Below are positions 8,140 to 16,244 of a stretch of 64,000 nucleotides of DNA, one piece after another. This DNA is from JANSWY01 sp965243755 (GTDB lineage Bacteria > Bacteroidota > Bacteroidia > Cytophagales > Cyclobacteriaceae): positions 868,001 to 932,000 of the forward strand of contig CBDEVW010000002.1 in NCBI GenBank assembly GCA_965243755.1, written 5' to 3'. Each line of letters starts with the position of its first letter. The stretch's first letter is position 1. The notes beneath the pieces were generated by a model, which saw only the letters and a list, made by a program, of their open reading frames with translations, had not been told where the DNA came from and made no database searches. Made by a program: the position numbers and the translations under genes.

Positions 8140-9696
8140 CTAACTAACATCATTAGATTTCCTTGCAGCCATAGCCTTCTCCCTGATCACAGTTTGAACT
8201 GGCTTACCGGTAATTTTACTATCCAGCCAGCTGATGATATCGAAGTATACGAAGGCACGTTTATCATATTTGCTTTGTTCCAGTTCCAGAAGCTTTTTAC
8301 GAAGTGATTTGAAATTCACCACCAGCTCTCTGGGGGTCATGTCCTTAGAAAGGTTTTTAATGAATTCCAATATATATTGTTGGAACAAATGCAGGTCTTC
8401 CTTTTTCAAAATGTACCGGTACGTAGACTTGATATAGTATTCGATCACATCCTGGTTGCCAAGTTCGTAGTGCACAATCAGGTTTAATATGCGGGCAAAT
8501 GACAACACGTCTTCCCGGATGTCCTGGTACTCACTATTAATGATCCTGTTCAGCCATTTCAGGGCATCTCCAAAATCATCATTGCCAAAATACAGGCATG
8601 CAATTTTGTAATACAGAATTAACTCAGAGTGCTTGTCGATATATTCAATAAAGCTCTCCAGCCGGTCTTCAATTTTACGCAGCATTTTCACGCCGGTGGT
8701 GAAGTCTCCTTTGATAAAGTAACCGTTAAACTGGTGCGCGTAACTGTATTTAAATAACCGAATCTGAATATTTTCATTAAGCTCTACCACCGGATGTTTT
8801 GCTAGAGATCGTAATTTCTTATGAGTTTGGTCAAATTCGTCAAACAAATTAAGGCGGGCCTGGGCATTGAGCAGGTGATTCAGCCCCTTCAGGTACATTT
8901 CAAAATAATAACTGTTATTGGGGATGGTCTCAAATAAGTCTACCCATTTAACAGCATACTGCAGAGATTTTTCATAGTCCTGCAAATAACCATAGTAGCT
9001 GAGTTGAATATTAAACCACAGTAATTTCTCCCTGAAAGAAAGTTGGTTTTCATCCCAGTTTGGTAATCGTTGCTTAAATGTTTGAGTAATGTGCTGATAG
9101 TCAGCCTTATTTTTGATGAAACCATTTCTTATATAAATGGCATTTAATTCTACAGAAAGATTGGTTAGGGTATTGGTTCTGGATATTCTCTCGTTTACCT
9201 GGTTAGCCTCTTCCACAATTTGGCTCACACGCTTTTGGTTGTGACGATCAATGGTGTATGGCAGTAAATTTTTTTCCCATTTCAATATCTCCAGATAAAG
9301 CTCAAGGTTTTCACTTTTAACAATGGTTTTTTTTAGCTTCTGCAGCATTGACATACTCTGGCTGTATAAGCTGCGGTCATAGAGTACCTGCACATAATCA
9401 ATGTGTTCCCTCACATTAATGTCTTCATTAGAGGACTGGGCGTACCTTTTCAGACTTTGGAGGATTTTCTTATACAGATGTGCTTTCAGGTTGCTGAATT
9501 GCGATTTTTTGATCCAGGAGTTGTTTTTCAGGATGCTGTCCTCATCAAATTCCTGTTGTTTGTCGAGCAAGTCAAAAAGCTTCATGTACTTATGGTCACT
9601 CCCTGTTTCACTGGCATCCAGCTTGAAGTACCGCTTTTCACTTTTCCTCATCGACTTAACCAATAGAAATAAACTGTCAGACCTGCTTTTAGACAT
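8140..9696 (-). CDS. Large helical-repeat protein of unknown function
   Basis: A 518-residue cytosolic protein without signal peptide or membrane segment. It is almost wholly alpha-helical, with amphipathic helix pairs throughout (for example SLQYAVKWVDLFETIPN and LLYYKIACLYFGNDDFGDALKWLNRI), as in TPR-like solenoids. I do not recognise a catalytic motif. The basic start (SKSRSDSLFLLVKSMRKSEKRYFKL) resembles uncharacterised proteins seen across Bacteroidota. It is first in the unit with the ECF sigma factor and the SRPBCC protein, the gap to the sigma gene being only 18 bases. A role as a partner or regulator of that sigma factor is an inference from this spacing alone. Confidence 0.7.
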   Translation of the reverse strand: MSKSRSDSLFLLVKSMRKSEKRYFKLDASETGSDHKYMKLFDLLDKQQEFDEDSILKNNSWIKKSQFSNLKAHLYKKILQSLKRYAQSSNEDINVREHIDYVQVLYDRSLYSQSMSMLQKLKKTIVKSENLELYLEILKWEKNLLPYTIDRHNQKRVSQIVEEANQVNERISRTNTLTNLSVELNAIYIRNGFIKNKADYQHITQTFKQRLPNWDENQLSFREKLLWFNIQLSYYGYLQDYEKSLQYAVKWVDLFETIPNNSYYFEMYLKGLNHLLNAQARLNLFDEFDQTHKKLRSLAKHPVVELNENIQIRLFKYSYAHQFNGYFIKGDFTTGVKMLRKIEDRLESFIEYIDKHSELILYYKIACLYFGNDDFGDALKWLNRIINSEYQDIREDVLSFARILNLIVHYELGNQDVIEYYIKSTYRYILKKEDLHLFQQYILEFIKNLSKDMTPRELVVNFKSLRKKLLELEQSKYDKRAFVYFDIISWLDSKITGKPVQTVIREKAMAARKSNDVS

Positions 9697-9817
9697 TGTA
9701 AATAAATGACGTTGAAATCATAAAAATAGACAATAATTTCAATTGAGAAAGGATTCTTGAAACCTTAGAAATCGTATTAAAATTATTTTTTGGTTTTTCT
9801 TTAGAAGAGCACAATCA

Positions 9818-9825
9818 TACTTTTG
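9818..9825 (+). promoter_or_regulatory. Candidate -7 box for leuA
   Basis: TACTTTTG fits TAnnTTTG. The upstream half is only a T-rich tract around 9786-9800, so support is partial. It lies 34 bases before the leuA start. Confidence 0.35.
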
Positions 9826-9859
9826 AAGCTGTCATTCAACATTAATTAAACACGTCATA

Positions 9860-11056
9860 ATGGAAATTACAGGAAGCAATAACCCTGAAGGAGACGTCAC
9901 AGACGGCAAAGTTTATATTTTCGATACCACATTAAGAGACGGGGAGCAAGTTCCCGGATGTCAGCTCAATACTGAGGAGAAAATAAAAATTGCAGAAGCA
10001 CTAGAGGCACTCGGTGTAGATGTAATAGAAGCCGGTTTTCCAATTTCCAGCCCTGGAGATTTTCAATCTGTTCAGGCGATTACCAAAGCAGTTACTGAAC
10101 CTACAATCTGTGCACTTTCGAGAGCTGTACAGAAAGATATTGAATGTGCAGCAGAGTCATTGAAATACGCGAAGAGAGGAAGGATCCACACAGGAATAGG
10201 CACATCAGACCAACATATTTTCCATAAGCTCAAAACCACCAGAGAAAACATCATCGAAAGAGCGGTGAAAGCAGTGAAGATTGCCAGAAACCTGATTGAT
10301 GATGTGGAGTTTTATGCAGAGGATGCCGGCAGAACCGAAAACGAGTTTCTTGCAAGGGTAGTTGAAGCCGCAATAGACGCTGGGGCAACTGTTGTAAATA
10401 TTCCGGATACTACAGGATTTTGTTTGCCTGATATGTACGGGGAGAAGATCAAATACCTCAAGGAGAATGTGTCCAATATTGACAAGGCCATCATTTCCTC
10501 TCATTGTCACAATGATCTCGGGATGGCAACAGCCAATTCGGTAAATGCATTAAGGAATGGCGCCAGACAAGTGGAATGTACGATCAATGGAATTGGAGAA
10601 CGAGCAGGAAATACCTCTTTGGAAGAAGTAGTGATGACACTTAAAAAGCATCCTGAATTAAACCTTATTACTGGCATTGATACAACGCAACTGTATCCAT
10701 TAAGTAGAATGGTTTCAGAAACAATGGGTATGCCGGTACAACCTAATAAAGCGGTAGTTGGAAGCAACGCATTTGCGCACTCTTCAGGAATCCACCAGGA
10801 TGGTGTGATCAAAAACAGAGAAAATTATGAAATTATTGCTCCTGAGGAAGTAGGAGTACAAAATTCAGATATAGTCCTTACAGCCAGAAGTGGTAGAGCT
10901 GCATTGAAATTCAGATTAGCTGCTATTGGGGTAAATGTTGAAGGTGAGGAATTAGATAACCTTTACAAGGAATTTTTATTGGTAGCTGATGAGATCAAAG
11001 TTGTGCAGGACGAGGATTTGAGGCAGTTGTACAGGAAACATCAAAAAGTAGCCTAG
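9860..11056 (+). CDS. leuA: 2-isopropylmalate synthase, short form
   Basis: It condenses 2-oxoisovalerate with acetyl-CoA in the first committed step of leucine synthesis. The HMGL-type TIM barrel is complete: FDTTLRDGEQVPGCQ near residue 22 supplies the catalytic Arg-Asp, and SSHCHNDLGMATAN near residue 213 supplies metal-binding histidines. ERAGNTSLEEVVM and SSGIHQDGV are also typical. At 398 residues it lacks most of the C-terminal LeuA dimer domain that gives leucine feedback inhibition in the roughly 515-residue form. Homocitrate or citramalate synthase are alternatives for this family, but leuB one base downstream (TAG, T, ATG) argues strongly for leucine synthesis. leuC and leuD are not in the window. 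Confidence 0.9.
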   Translation: MEITGSNNPEGDVTDGKVYIFDTTLRDGEQVPGCQLNTEEKIKIAEALEALGVDVIEAGFPISSPGDFQSVQAITKAVTEPTICALSRAVQKDIECAAESLKYAKRGRIHTGIGTSDQHIFHKLKTTRENIIERAVKAVKIARNLIDDVEFYAEDAGRTENEFLARVVEAAIDAGATVVNIPDTTGFCLPDMYGEKIKYLKENVSNIDKAIISSHCHNDLGMATANSVNALRNGARQVECTINGIGERAGNTSLEEVVMTLKKHPELNLITGIDTTQLYPLSRMVSETMGMPVQPNKAVVGSNAFAHSSGIHQDGVIKNRENYEIIAPEEVGVQNSDIVLTARSGRAALKFRLAAIGVNVEGEELDNLYKEFLLVADEIKVVQDEDLRQLYRKHQKVA

Positions 11057-11057
11057 T

Positions 11058-12158
11058 ATGAAAAAGAAGATAGCAGTATTACCAGGAGACGGAATTGGTC
11101 AGGAAATAACCAAACAGGCAGTGAAAGCATTAAATGCAGTTGCCGAGGTTTTTGATCATGAGTTTGAGTTCGAATATGGACTGATTGGCGCTGCTGCTAT
11201 TGATAAAGTGGGAGATCCTTTCCCCTGGGAGACTGAAAAATTGTGCAAATCCAGTGATGCCATATTGTTTGGTGCAATAGGTGATCCCAAATATGACTCA
11301 GACCCAAATGCTAAAATGAGGCCTGAGCACGGATTGTTAAAAATGAGAAGTGCGCTTGGTTTGTTTGCGAATGTACGGCCTACTGTAAGCTACCCAATAC
11401 TATTTGATCATAGCCCATTAAAAAACAACCTGCTAAAGGATGTTGATTTTTTGGTTTACCGTGAGTTGACCAGTGGTGTTTATTTTGGTAAGCCAAGTGG
11501 CCGATCAGAAGATGGTGAGCACGCTTACGATACCATATTATATAGTAAAGATGAAATTGTAAGGATTGCCAGGATGGCCTTTGAGTCTGCAAAATCCCGG
11601 AAAAAGAGATTGACTTTGGTTGATAAGGCTAATGTAATGGCCACTTCAAGGTTATGGCGCGCAACTATTGCAGATCTCTCTAAAGACTATCCGGAGGTCA
11701 CCGTTGAGTTCATGTTTGTCGATAAGGCAGCCATGAAGATCATTACCAATCCGGCACACTTTGATGTGATACTTACTGAAAACCTTTTTGGCGATATCTT
11801 AACTGATGAAGCCTCTGTAATTGCAGGGTCGATGGGGTTGATACCCTCTGCTTCATTAGGAAATGAATATAAGCTATTCGAGCCTATCCATGGTTCTTAC
11901 CCAGGTGTGGCTGGAAAAAACAAAGCCAATCCTGTGGCTGCCATTCTAAGTGCTGCCATGATGTTGGAGATGGCATTTGGAGCAAAAGCTGAGAGTAGAA
12001 TTATTGTAGGTGCTGTTGAGGAAGCCCTCAATTGTGGAATAGTAACGGAAGATCTTGACAGTGATAAATATTATACAACTGAACAGGTTGGAGATGCCAT
12101 AGCAGCTCTGATCAATTCAGATCAAATGATTGACTTTAATACAGTTACAATCATTTAA
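11058..12158 (+). CDS. leuB: 3-isopropylmalate dehydrogenase
   Basis: It oxidises and decarboxylates 3-isopropylmalate with NAD+, the third step of leucine synthesis. At 366 residues it has normal length. The start KKKIAVLPGDGIGQEI, the substrate-contact motif LLKMRSALGLFANVRP, YRELTSGVYFGKP, the metal-ligand region NLFGDILTDEASVIAGSMGLIPSAS and the cofactor loop EPIHGSYPGVAGKNKANP are all present. The gene follows leuA with a single base between stop and start, so the two should be translated from one message. A structured inverted repeat at 12178-12250 lies just downstream. Confidence 0.95.
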   Translation: MKKKIAVLPGDGIGQEITKQAVKALNAVAEVFDHEFEFEYGLIGAAAIDKVGDPFPWETEKLCKSSDAILFGAIGDPKYDSDPNAKMRPEHGLLKMRSALGLFANVRPTVSYPILFDHSPLKNNLLKDVDFLVYRELTSGVYFGKPSGRSEDGEHAYDTILYSKDEIVRIARMAFESAKSRKKRLTLVDKANVMATSRLWRATIADLSKDYPEVTVEFMFVDKAAMKIITNPAHFDVILTENLFGDILTDEASVIAGSMGLIPSASLGNEYKLFEPIHGSYPGVAGKNKANPVAAILSAAMMLEMAFGAKAESRIIVGAVEEALNCGIVTEDLDSDKYYTTEQVGDAIAALINSDQMIDFNTVTII

Positions 12159-12177
12159 AGAAATTATCTTCTAGTAC

Positions 12178-12250
12178 CCGGGAATATTTGGGTTGTTTTG
12201 TGCGTCCAAGAATTGGTTGTTGTTAAAAAAAATTGGACGCACAATCCCGG
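12178..12250 (+). other. Two-tier inverted repeat downstream of leuB
   Basis: TTGTGCGTCCAA (12198-12209) and TTGGACGCACAA (12233-12244) form a perfect 12-bp stem with a 23-base loop. Outside it, CCGGGA (12178-12183) and TCCCGG (12245-12250) can pair to extend the structure after an asymmetric internal loop. No T run follows, so it is not a classic terminator. It could protect the leuAB transcript end or be a relic of a small mobile repeat. The remainder of 12251-12437 shows nothing clear. Confidence 0.6.
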
Positions 12251-12437
12251 TGCTTTTGAGGAATTCATGTTAGAATTATTCTGCCTAAATCAACTCCATC
12301 CGAAAGATACCCTCCCATCACAACCTAATCTTAGATCGAGCTCAATAAAAACTACAAGTCACAGCAGACAATGTTTTAGATGAACATGCAATTCAATAAC
12401 TTGAAAAATGAGCAACCACACACAGGCATGCTCAATG

Positions 12438-12478
12438 CTCAAACCCAAGAACTAAGAACCAAGAACTAGGAACTAAAC
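12438..12478. repeat. Low-complexity AAGAACTA direct repeats
   Basis: Short imperfect repeats of CCAAGAACTA, AAGAACC and GGAACTA run in tandem just upstream of the accD promoter. I recall this kind of simple sequence from other Bacteroidota intergenic regions. No function is evident. Confidence 0.5.
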
Positions 12479-12489
12479 AAAAGGCATCC

Positions 12490-12497
12490 TATCTTTG
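12490..12497 (+). promoter_or_regulatory. Candidate -7 box for accD
   Basis: TATCTTTG fits TAnnTTTG and lies 24 bases before the accD ATG. No convincing -33 TTG is present at the usual distance. Confidence 0.35.
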
Positions 12498-12521
12498 CCG
12501 TCCAACATTTTATAAGACTTG

Positions 12522-13364
12522 ATGGCTTGGTTTCAGAGAAAAGATAAAGGGATTCAAACCCCGACGAAAGATAAGAAAGAAGCACCTGACGGGCTGTGGT
12601 ATAAGACACCTAGTGGAAACATCATCCACATGCGTGAATTACGAAACAATGCATATGTCTGCCCTGATGATGAGTATCATGTGAGAATTGGTTCCAAAGA
12701 GTACTTTGAAATACTTTTTGATGGGAACAAGTTTGAGGAGCTGGATGCCAATATGACTTCTGGCGACCCATTGAAATTCACCGATTCCAAAAAGTATCCG
12801 GATCGAATCAAAGCAACTCAGAAAAAGACTGGCCTTAAAGATGCCGTAAGGACAGCAACCGGCAAAATGAACGGTCTGGACATAGTGATATGTTGCATGG
12901 ACTTTTCATTTATAGGCGGATCAATGGGTTCGGTTGTTGGAGAAAAAATTGCCAGGGGTATTGACTACTCGCTTAAGCACAAAATTCCATTCATGATGAT
13001 CTCCAAGTCTGGAGGAGCAAGAATGATGGAAGCTGGATTTTCATTGATGCAAATGGCTAAAACATCTGCTAAACTAGCACTATTGTCGGAAGCAAAAATT
13101 CCTTACATTTCACTTCTGACAGACCCTACCACAGGGGGTGTTACGGCATCTTTTGCAATGCTGGGAGATTTTAATATAGCAGAACCAGGAGCGCTGATAG
13201 GTTTTGCGGGACCGAGGGTGATCAGGGAGACTATTGGTAAAGATTTGCCAAAAGGATTCCAAAGCTCAGAGTTCGTGTTGGATCATGGATTCCTGGATTT
13301 TATAGTTGATCGACGCAACCTGAAAGCCAAAATCACAACCCTTTTAAAACTATTAAACAATTAG
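12522..13364 (+). CDS. accD: Acetyl-CoA carboxylase carboxyltransferase subunit beta
   Basis: With AccA it transfers the carboxyl group from carboxybiotin to acetyl-CoA, giving malonyl-CoA for fatty-acid synthesis. The crotonase-like carboxyltransferase fold is well conserved (DFSFIGGSMGSVVGEKIARGIDYS, KSGGARMMEAG, TDPTTGGVTASFAMLGD, EPGALIGFAGPRVIRET). An in-frame TTG one codon upstream is less likely than the ATG at 12522, which gives 280 residues. The N-terminal zinc ribbon of E. coli AccD has lost its metal ligands: where two CxxC pairs are expected there are KTPSG (about residues 28-32) and a lone C47 in CPDDE. I recall the same loss in other Bacteroidota AccD. accA is not adjacent. Confidence 0.94.
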   Translation: MAWFQRKDKGIQTPTKDKKEAPDGLWYKTPSGNIIHMRELRNNAYVCPDDEYHVRIGSKEYFEILFDGNKFEELDANMTSGDPLKFTDSKKYPDRIKATQKKTGLKDAVRTATGKMNGLDIVICCMDFSFIGGSMGSVVGEKIARGIDYSLKHKIPFMMISKSGGARMMEAGFSLMQMAKTSAKLALLSEAKIPYISLLTDPTTGGVTASFAMLGDFNIAEPGALIGFAGPRVIRETIGKDLPKGFQSSEFVLDHGFLDFIVDRRNLKAKITTLLKLLNN

Positions 13365-13420
13365 TGATCACAGGTTGTTGATAAAACCAATATGGATTTT
13401 CAAAGTGATGGTATATCATC

Positions 13421-13428
13421 TATATTTG
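13421..13428 (+). promoter_or_regulatory. Candidate -7 box for nqrF
   Basis: TATATTTG fits TAnnTTTG, 32 bases before the nqrF start. Only a T tract (13397-13400) stands near the -33 position. It would give nqrF its own transcript, separate from accD. Confidence 0.35.
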
Positions 13429-13460
13429 TGACCGATTTCAAAAAATAACATTTCGTATAA

Positions 13461-14765
13461 ATGTCATCAGTAATCATAATTTCTATCGTAGCATTCACAA
13501 TCGTGATTCTGTTGTTGGTGCTCATCTTATTGTTTGCACAATCTAAACTGGTGCAATCGGGCCCTGTAAATATCATCGTTAATGGTGATAAGGATAACCC
13601 AATAGTGACAACAGCCGGATCTACATTGTTGTCTACATTGTCCGCTCAGAAAATCTTTCTTCCGTCAGCATGTGGAGGAGGAGGTACTTGCGCCATGTGT
13701 AAGTGTAAAGTGACTGAAGGTGGTGGAGATGTTCTTCCTACCGAAGTTGGACACCTTAGCAGATCTGAGCAAAAAGAAAAAGTGAGATTGTCTTGCCAGG
13801 TGAAGGTAAAGCAGGACATGGAAATTGAAATTCCTGAAGAGATCTTCGGAATTAAGAAGTGGGAGTGCGAAGTAATCTCAAATTACAATGTGTCTACTTT
13901 TATTAAAGAGTTTGTTGTGAGACTTCCAGAAGGTGAAAACCTGGATTTCGAATCCGGTGGATATATCCAGATTGATGTACCTAAGATTGAAGTGGACTTC
14001 AAGACAATGGACATCACCCCTCACCCTGAATTGGGGCACCCTGATGATGTTTACAAAGCGGACTGGGATAAATTTGGTCTCTGGGATCTGACCATGAAAA
14101 ATGATGAGCCTATCTTTAGGGCTTACTCCATGGCCAACCATCCTGCTGAAGGTAATATTGTGATGCTGAACATCAGGATAGCCACTCCACCTTGGGATAG
14201 AGCGAAAAACCAGTGGATGGAAGTTAATCCTGGAATTTGTTCATCTTATGTGTTCTCTAGAAAAATAGGTGACAAAGTAACCATCTCTGGACCTTATGGA
14301 GAATTCTTCATCAACCCTACTGACAGGGAAATGATATACATTGGTGGTGGTGCTGGTATGGCGCCACTTAGATCTCACATATTCCATTTGTTCCATACAG
14401 AGAAAACAGATAGAAAAGTTTCTTACTGGTATGGAGGTAGATCGAAAAGGGAATTATTCTACCTTGATCATTTCGAGAAAATCATGAAGGACTTCCCGAA
14501 CTTCAAGTTCTACATCGGTCTTTCCGAACCACTTCCGGAAGACAACTGGAAAGTGAAAGAATCTTTGGATGATGATAACGGTGATGGATATGTTGGATTT
14601 ATTCACCAGTGTTTATATGATAATTATCTGAAAGATCACCCTGAGCCAGAAGAAGTAGAATTCTACTTATGTGGACCTCCTATGATGAACGCAGCAGTAT
14701 TAAAAATGCTGGATGATATGGGAGTACCACCAGAAAACATCAGGTTTGATGATTTTGGAGGATAA
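13461..14765 (+). CDS. nqrF: Na+-translocating NADH:quinone reductase subunit F
   Basis: NqrF is the electron-input subunit of the Na+-pumping NADH dehydrogenase in the inner membrane. The order seen is an N-terminal membrane helix (residues 3-26), a 2Fe-2S ferredoxin domain with C71, C77, C80 and C112 (ACGGGGTCAMC and LSCQ), an FAD-binding barrel with RAYSMAN near residue 220, and an NADH domain with GGGAGMAPLRSH from residue 295. The C-terminal CGPPMMNAAV and FDDFGG are typical. Length (434) is normal for Bacteroidota. The other five nqr genes are not beside it, which is unusual since nqrA-F normally forms one operon. The gene has a possible promoter and a clear terminator of its own. Confidence 0.93.
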   Translation: MSSVIIISIVAFTIVILLLVLILLFAQSKLVQSGPVNIIVNGDKDNPIVTTAGSTLLSTLSAQKIFLPSACGGGGTCAMCKCKVTEGGGDVLPTEVGHLSRSEQKEKVRLSCQVKVKQDMEIEIPEEIFGIKKWECEVISNYNVSTFIKEFVVRLPEGENLDFESGGYIQIDVPKIEVDFKTMDITPHPELGHPDDVYKADWDKFGLWDLTMKNDEPIFRAYSMANHPAEGNIVMLNIRIATPPWDRAKNQWMEVNPGICSSYVFSRKIGDKVTISGPYGEFFINPTDREMIYIGGGAGMAPLRSHIFHLFHTEKTDRKVSYWYGGRSKRELFYLDHFEKIMKDFPNFKFYIGLSEPLPEDNWKVKESLDDDNGDGYVGFIHQCLYDNYLKDHPEPEEVEFYLCGPPMMNAAVLKMLDDMGVPPENIRFDDFGG

Positions 14766-14784
14766 AAAAATTGAAAAGAAATAT

Positions 14785-14813
14785 AAACCGGAGACAACTT
14801 CTCCGGTTTTTTT
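14785..14813 (+). terminator. Rho-independent terminator after nqrF
   Basis: Ten-base perfect arms (AAACCGGAGA, TCTCCGGTTT) around a 5-base loop, followed by a T run, 20 bases after the stop codon. Confidence 0.9.
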
Positions 14814-14886
14814 ATGTGCAATAACGAATGCCGTCACAAGATTCTAAACTTAGTTTTCACTAATTTGGCCCTAAAATACTAACGGA

Positions 14887-16044
14887 ATGGACCCAAAACT
14901 TTTCTTTGATCCCGTCTCGGAGGAGATTGAATATGAAGGCTACAAAACCAATAGCGTTTATAACAACATTTCCATTAACAGAGGAAAACTGCCAGATCTG
15001 GATGGAGTGGACCTGGCCATTGTGGGAATTGTTGATACCAGAGGGGGAGTAACACTCAACAAGAATATTAGGGAAGCCACCACTCAAATAAGAAAAAAAC
15101 TGTACCATCTCAAAAAGGGAATGGGCAGATACAGGGTTGTGGATTTGGGTGACTTAAGAAATGGTCCTGAACTGGAGGATACTTACCTGAGATTAAAAGA
15201 GGTTTGTGAACACCTGATAGAAAAGAATATTTTACCAATTATTATTGGAGGCACCCAGGATTTTGATTTCGCTCAGTACCGAAGTTATGAAGCGATGGAT
15301 AAACTTGTGAGTGTCATCAATGTGGATTCATCTTTTGATTTGGACGAAAATGAGGGGCCAAACGGATCACACATTAATCGGTTATTTAGTCATGAGCCGA
15401 ATTTCCTTTTCAATTATAGTCACATCGCTCAGCAAAGCTATTTGGTAGATGAGAAGGAACATGAATTGATGGAAAGCTTATATTTTGATTCCTACAGGCT
15501 TGGGGTAGTAAAAGAGAATTTGAAAGAAATGGAACCCATCATAAGGAATGGTGATATGATGACGTTTGACGTATCCTCAATAAAATCTTCCTACATGCCC
15601 GGTACACCACATCGATTGGTTTACGGCTTAACTGGTGAGGAGGCATGTCAGATTTGTTGGTATGCCGGGATCAATGATAAATTAAGCAGTATCGGAATCT
15701 ATGAATACGATCCTGGCTATGATACCATCGACTATCAATCTGCCTTCGTTATCTCCACTATGATCTGGTATTTTATTGAAGGGTTTTATCATCGCAAAAA
15801 TGAAAGTGTTTTCCGGTCAAATGACTATTTGGTTTATGAAGTAGCCATTGGTAGTGACCCTGAGAGTATTCGTTTCTATAAAAGTAAGCTTTCTGAGAAG
15901 TGGTGGATGGAAGTCCCTCACCCGTCTGACCAAAGAGTTGCGAAAAGAAACAGTATTGTTCCTTGCAGTTATTCTGATTATGAGACCGCCACGAAAGGTG
16001 AATTGCCAGAAAGATGGATAAGCACACAGGCTAAAATGATCTAG
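14887..16044 (+). CDS. Arginase/formimidoylglutamase-family protein with degenerate metal site
   Basis: The 385-residue fold follows the ureohydrolase (arginase, agmatinase, HutG) pattern: a central LPIIIGGTQDFDFAQY segment, an INVDSSFDLD segment and a MMTFDVSSIKSS segment. These stand where active enzymes have GGDHS, DAHxD and DxDxxDP. The manganese ligands are mostly replaced: the histidine of the first motif is Q124, the histidine of the second is a serine, and two aspartates of the third are gone (FDVSSIKS, residues 227-234). Hydrolase activity is therefore doubtful. I recall close relatives in many Bacteroidota, annotated as formimidoylglutamase and often near topA and type IX secretion genes. 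No histidine-degradation genes are nearby. Its TAG stop shares the palindrome CTAG with the stop of the convergent PspC gene. Confidence 0.8.
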   Translation: MDPKLFFDPVSEEIEYEGYKTNSVYNNISINRGKLPDLDGVDLAIVGIVDTRGGVTLNKNIREATTQIRKKLYHLKKGMGRYRVVDLGDLRNGPELEDTYLRLKEVCEHLIEKNILPIIIGGTQDFDFAQYRSYEAMDKLVSVINVDSSFDLDENEGPNGSHINRLFSHEPNFLFNYSHIAQQSYLVDEKEHELMESLYFDSYRLGVVKENLKEMEPIIRNGDMMTFDVSSIKSSYMPGTPHRLVYGLTGEEACQICWYAGINDKLSSIGIYEYDPGYDTIDYQSAFVISTMIWYFIEGFYHRKNESVFRSNDYLVYEVAIGSDPESIRFYKSKLSEKWWMEVPHPSDQRVAKRNSIVPCSYSDYETATKGELPERWISTQAKMI

Positions 16045-16235
16045 CCATATTCCGGAGGCATGACTGCCCATAAAATAATGTATACTAAGATTCCCGGAAA
16101 TCCTACAAGTACTACTGACGCCACAATGTACAGGATCCTAACTAGCGTGACATCAATTCCCAGGTACTCAGCCAGGCCGGCACAGACCCCTGCTATCATT
16201 TTGTTGCTCTCAGAGCGGTATAATCTATTAGCCAT
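16041..16235 (-). CDS. PspC-domain small membrane protein
   Basis: A 64-residue PspC domain protein. RLYRSESNKMIAGVCAGLAEYLGID is the diagnostic start, followed by a single hydrophobic segment with GFPGILVYIILWAVMPPE at its end. In E. coli PspC senses or relays inner-membrane stress, but stand-alone PspC domains are common in bacteria lacking the rest of the Psp system. No pspA or pspF is nearby. The gene overlaps the end of the arginase-family gene by four bases and follows another small membrane protein gene by 9 bases. Confidence 0.85.
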   Translation of the reverse strand: MANRLYRSESNKMIAGVCAGLAEYLGIDVTLVRILYIVASVVLVGFPGILVYIILWAVMPPEYG

Positions 16236-16244
16236 AATTAGAAA

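Noticed and set aside
12198..12383. 61-residue plus-strand open frame after leuB
   Set aside because: It begins inside the inverted repeat, has no ribosome site or recognisable sequence and covers non-coding features.
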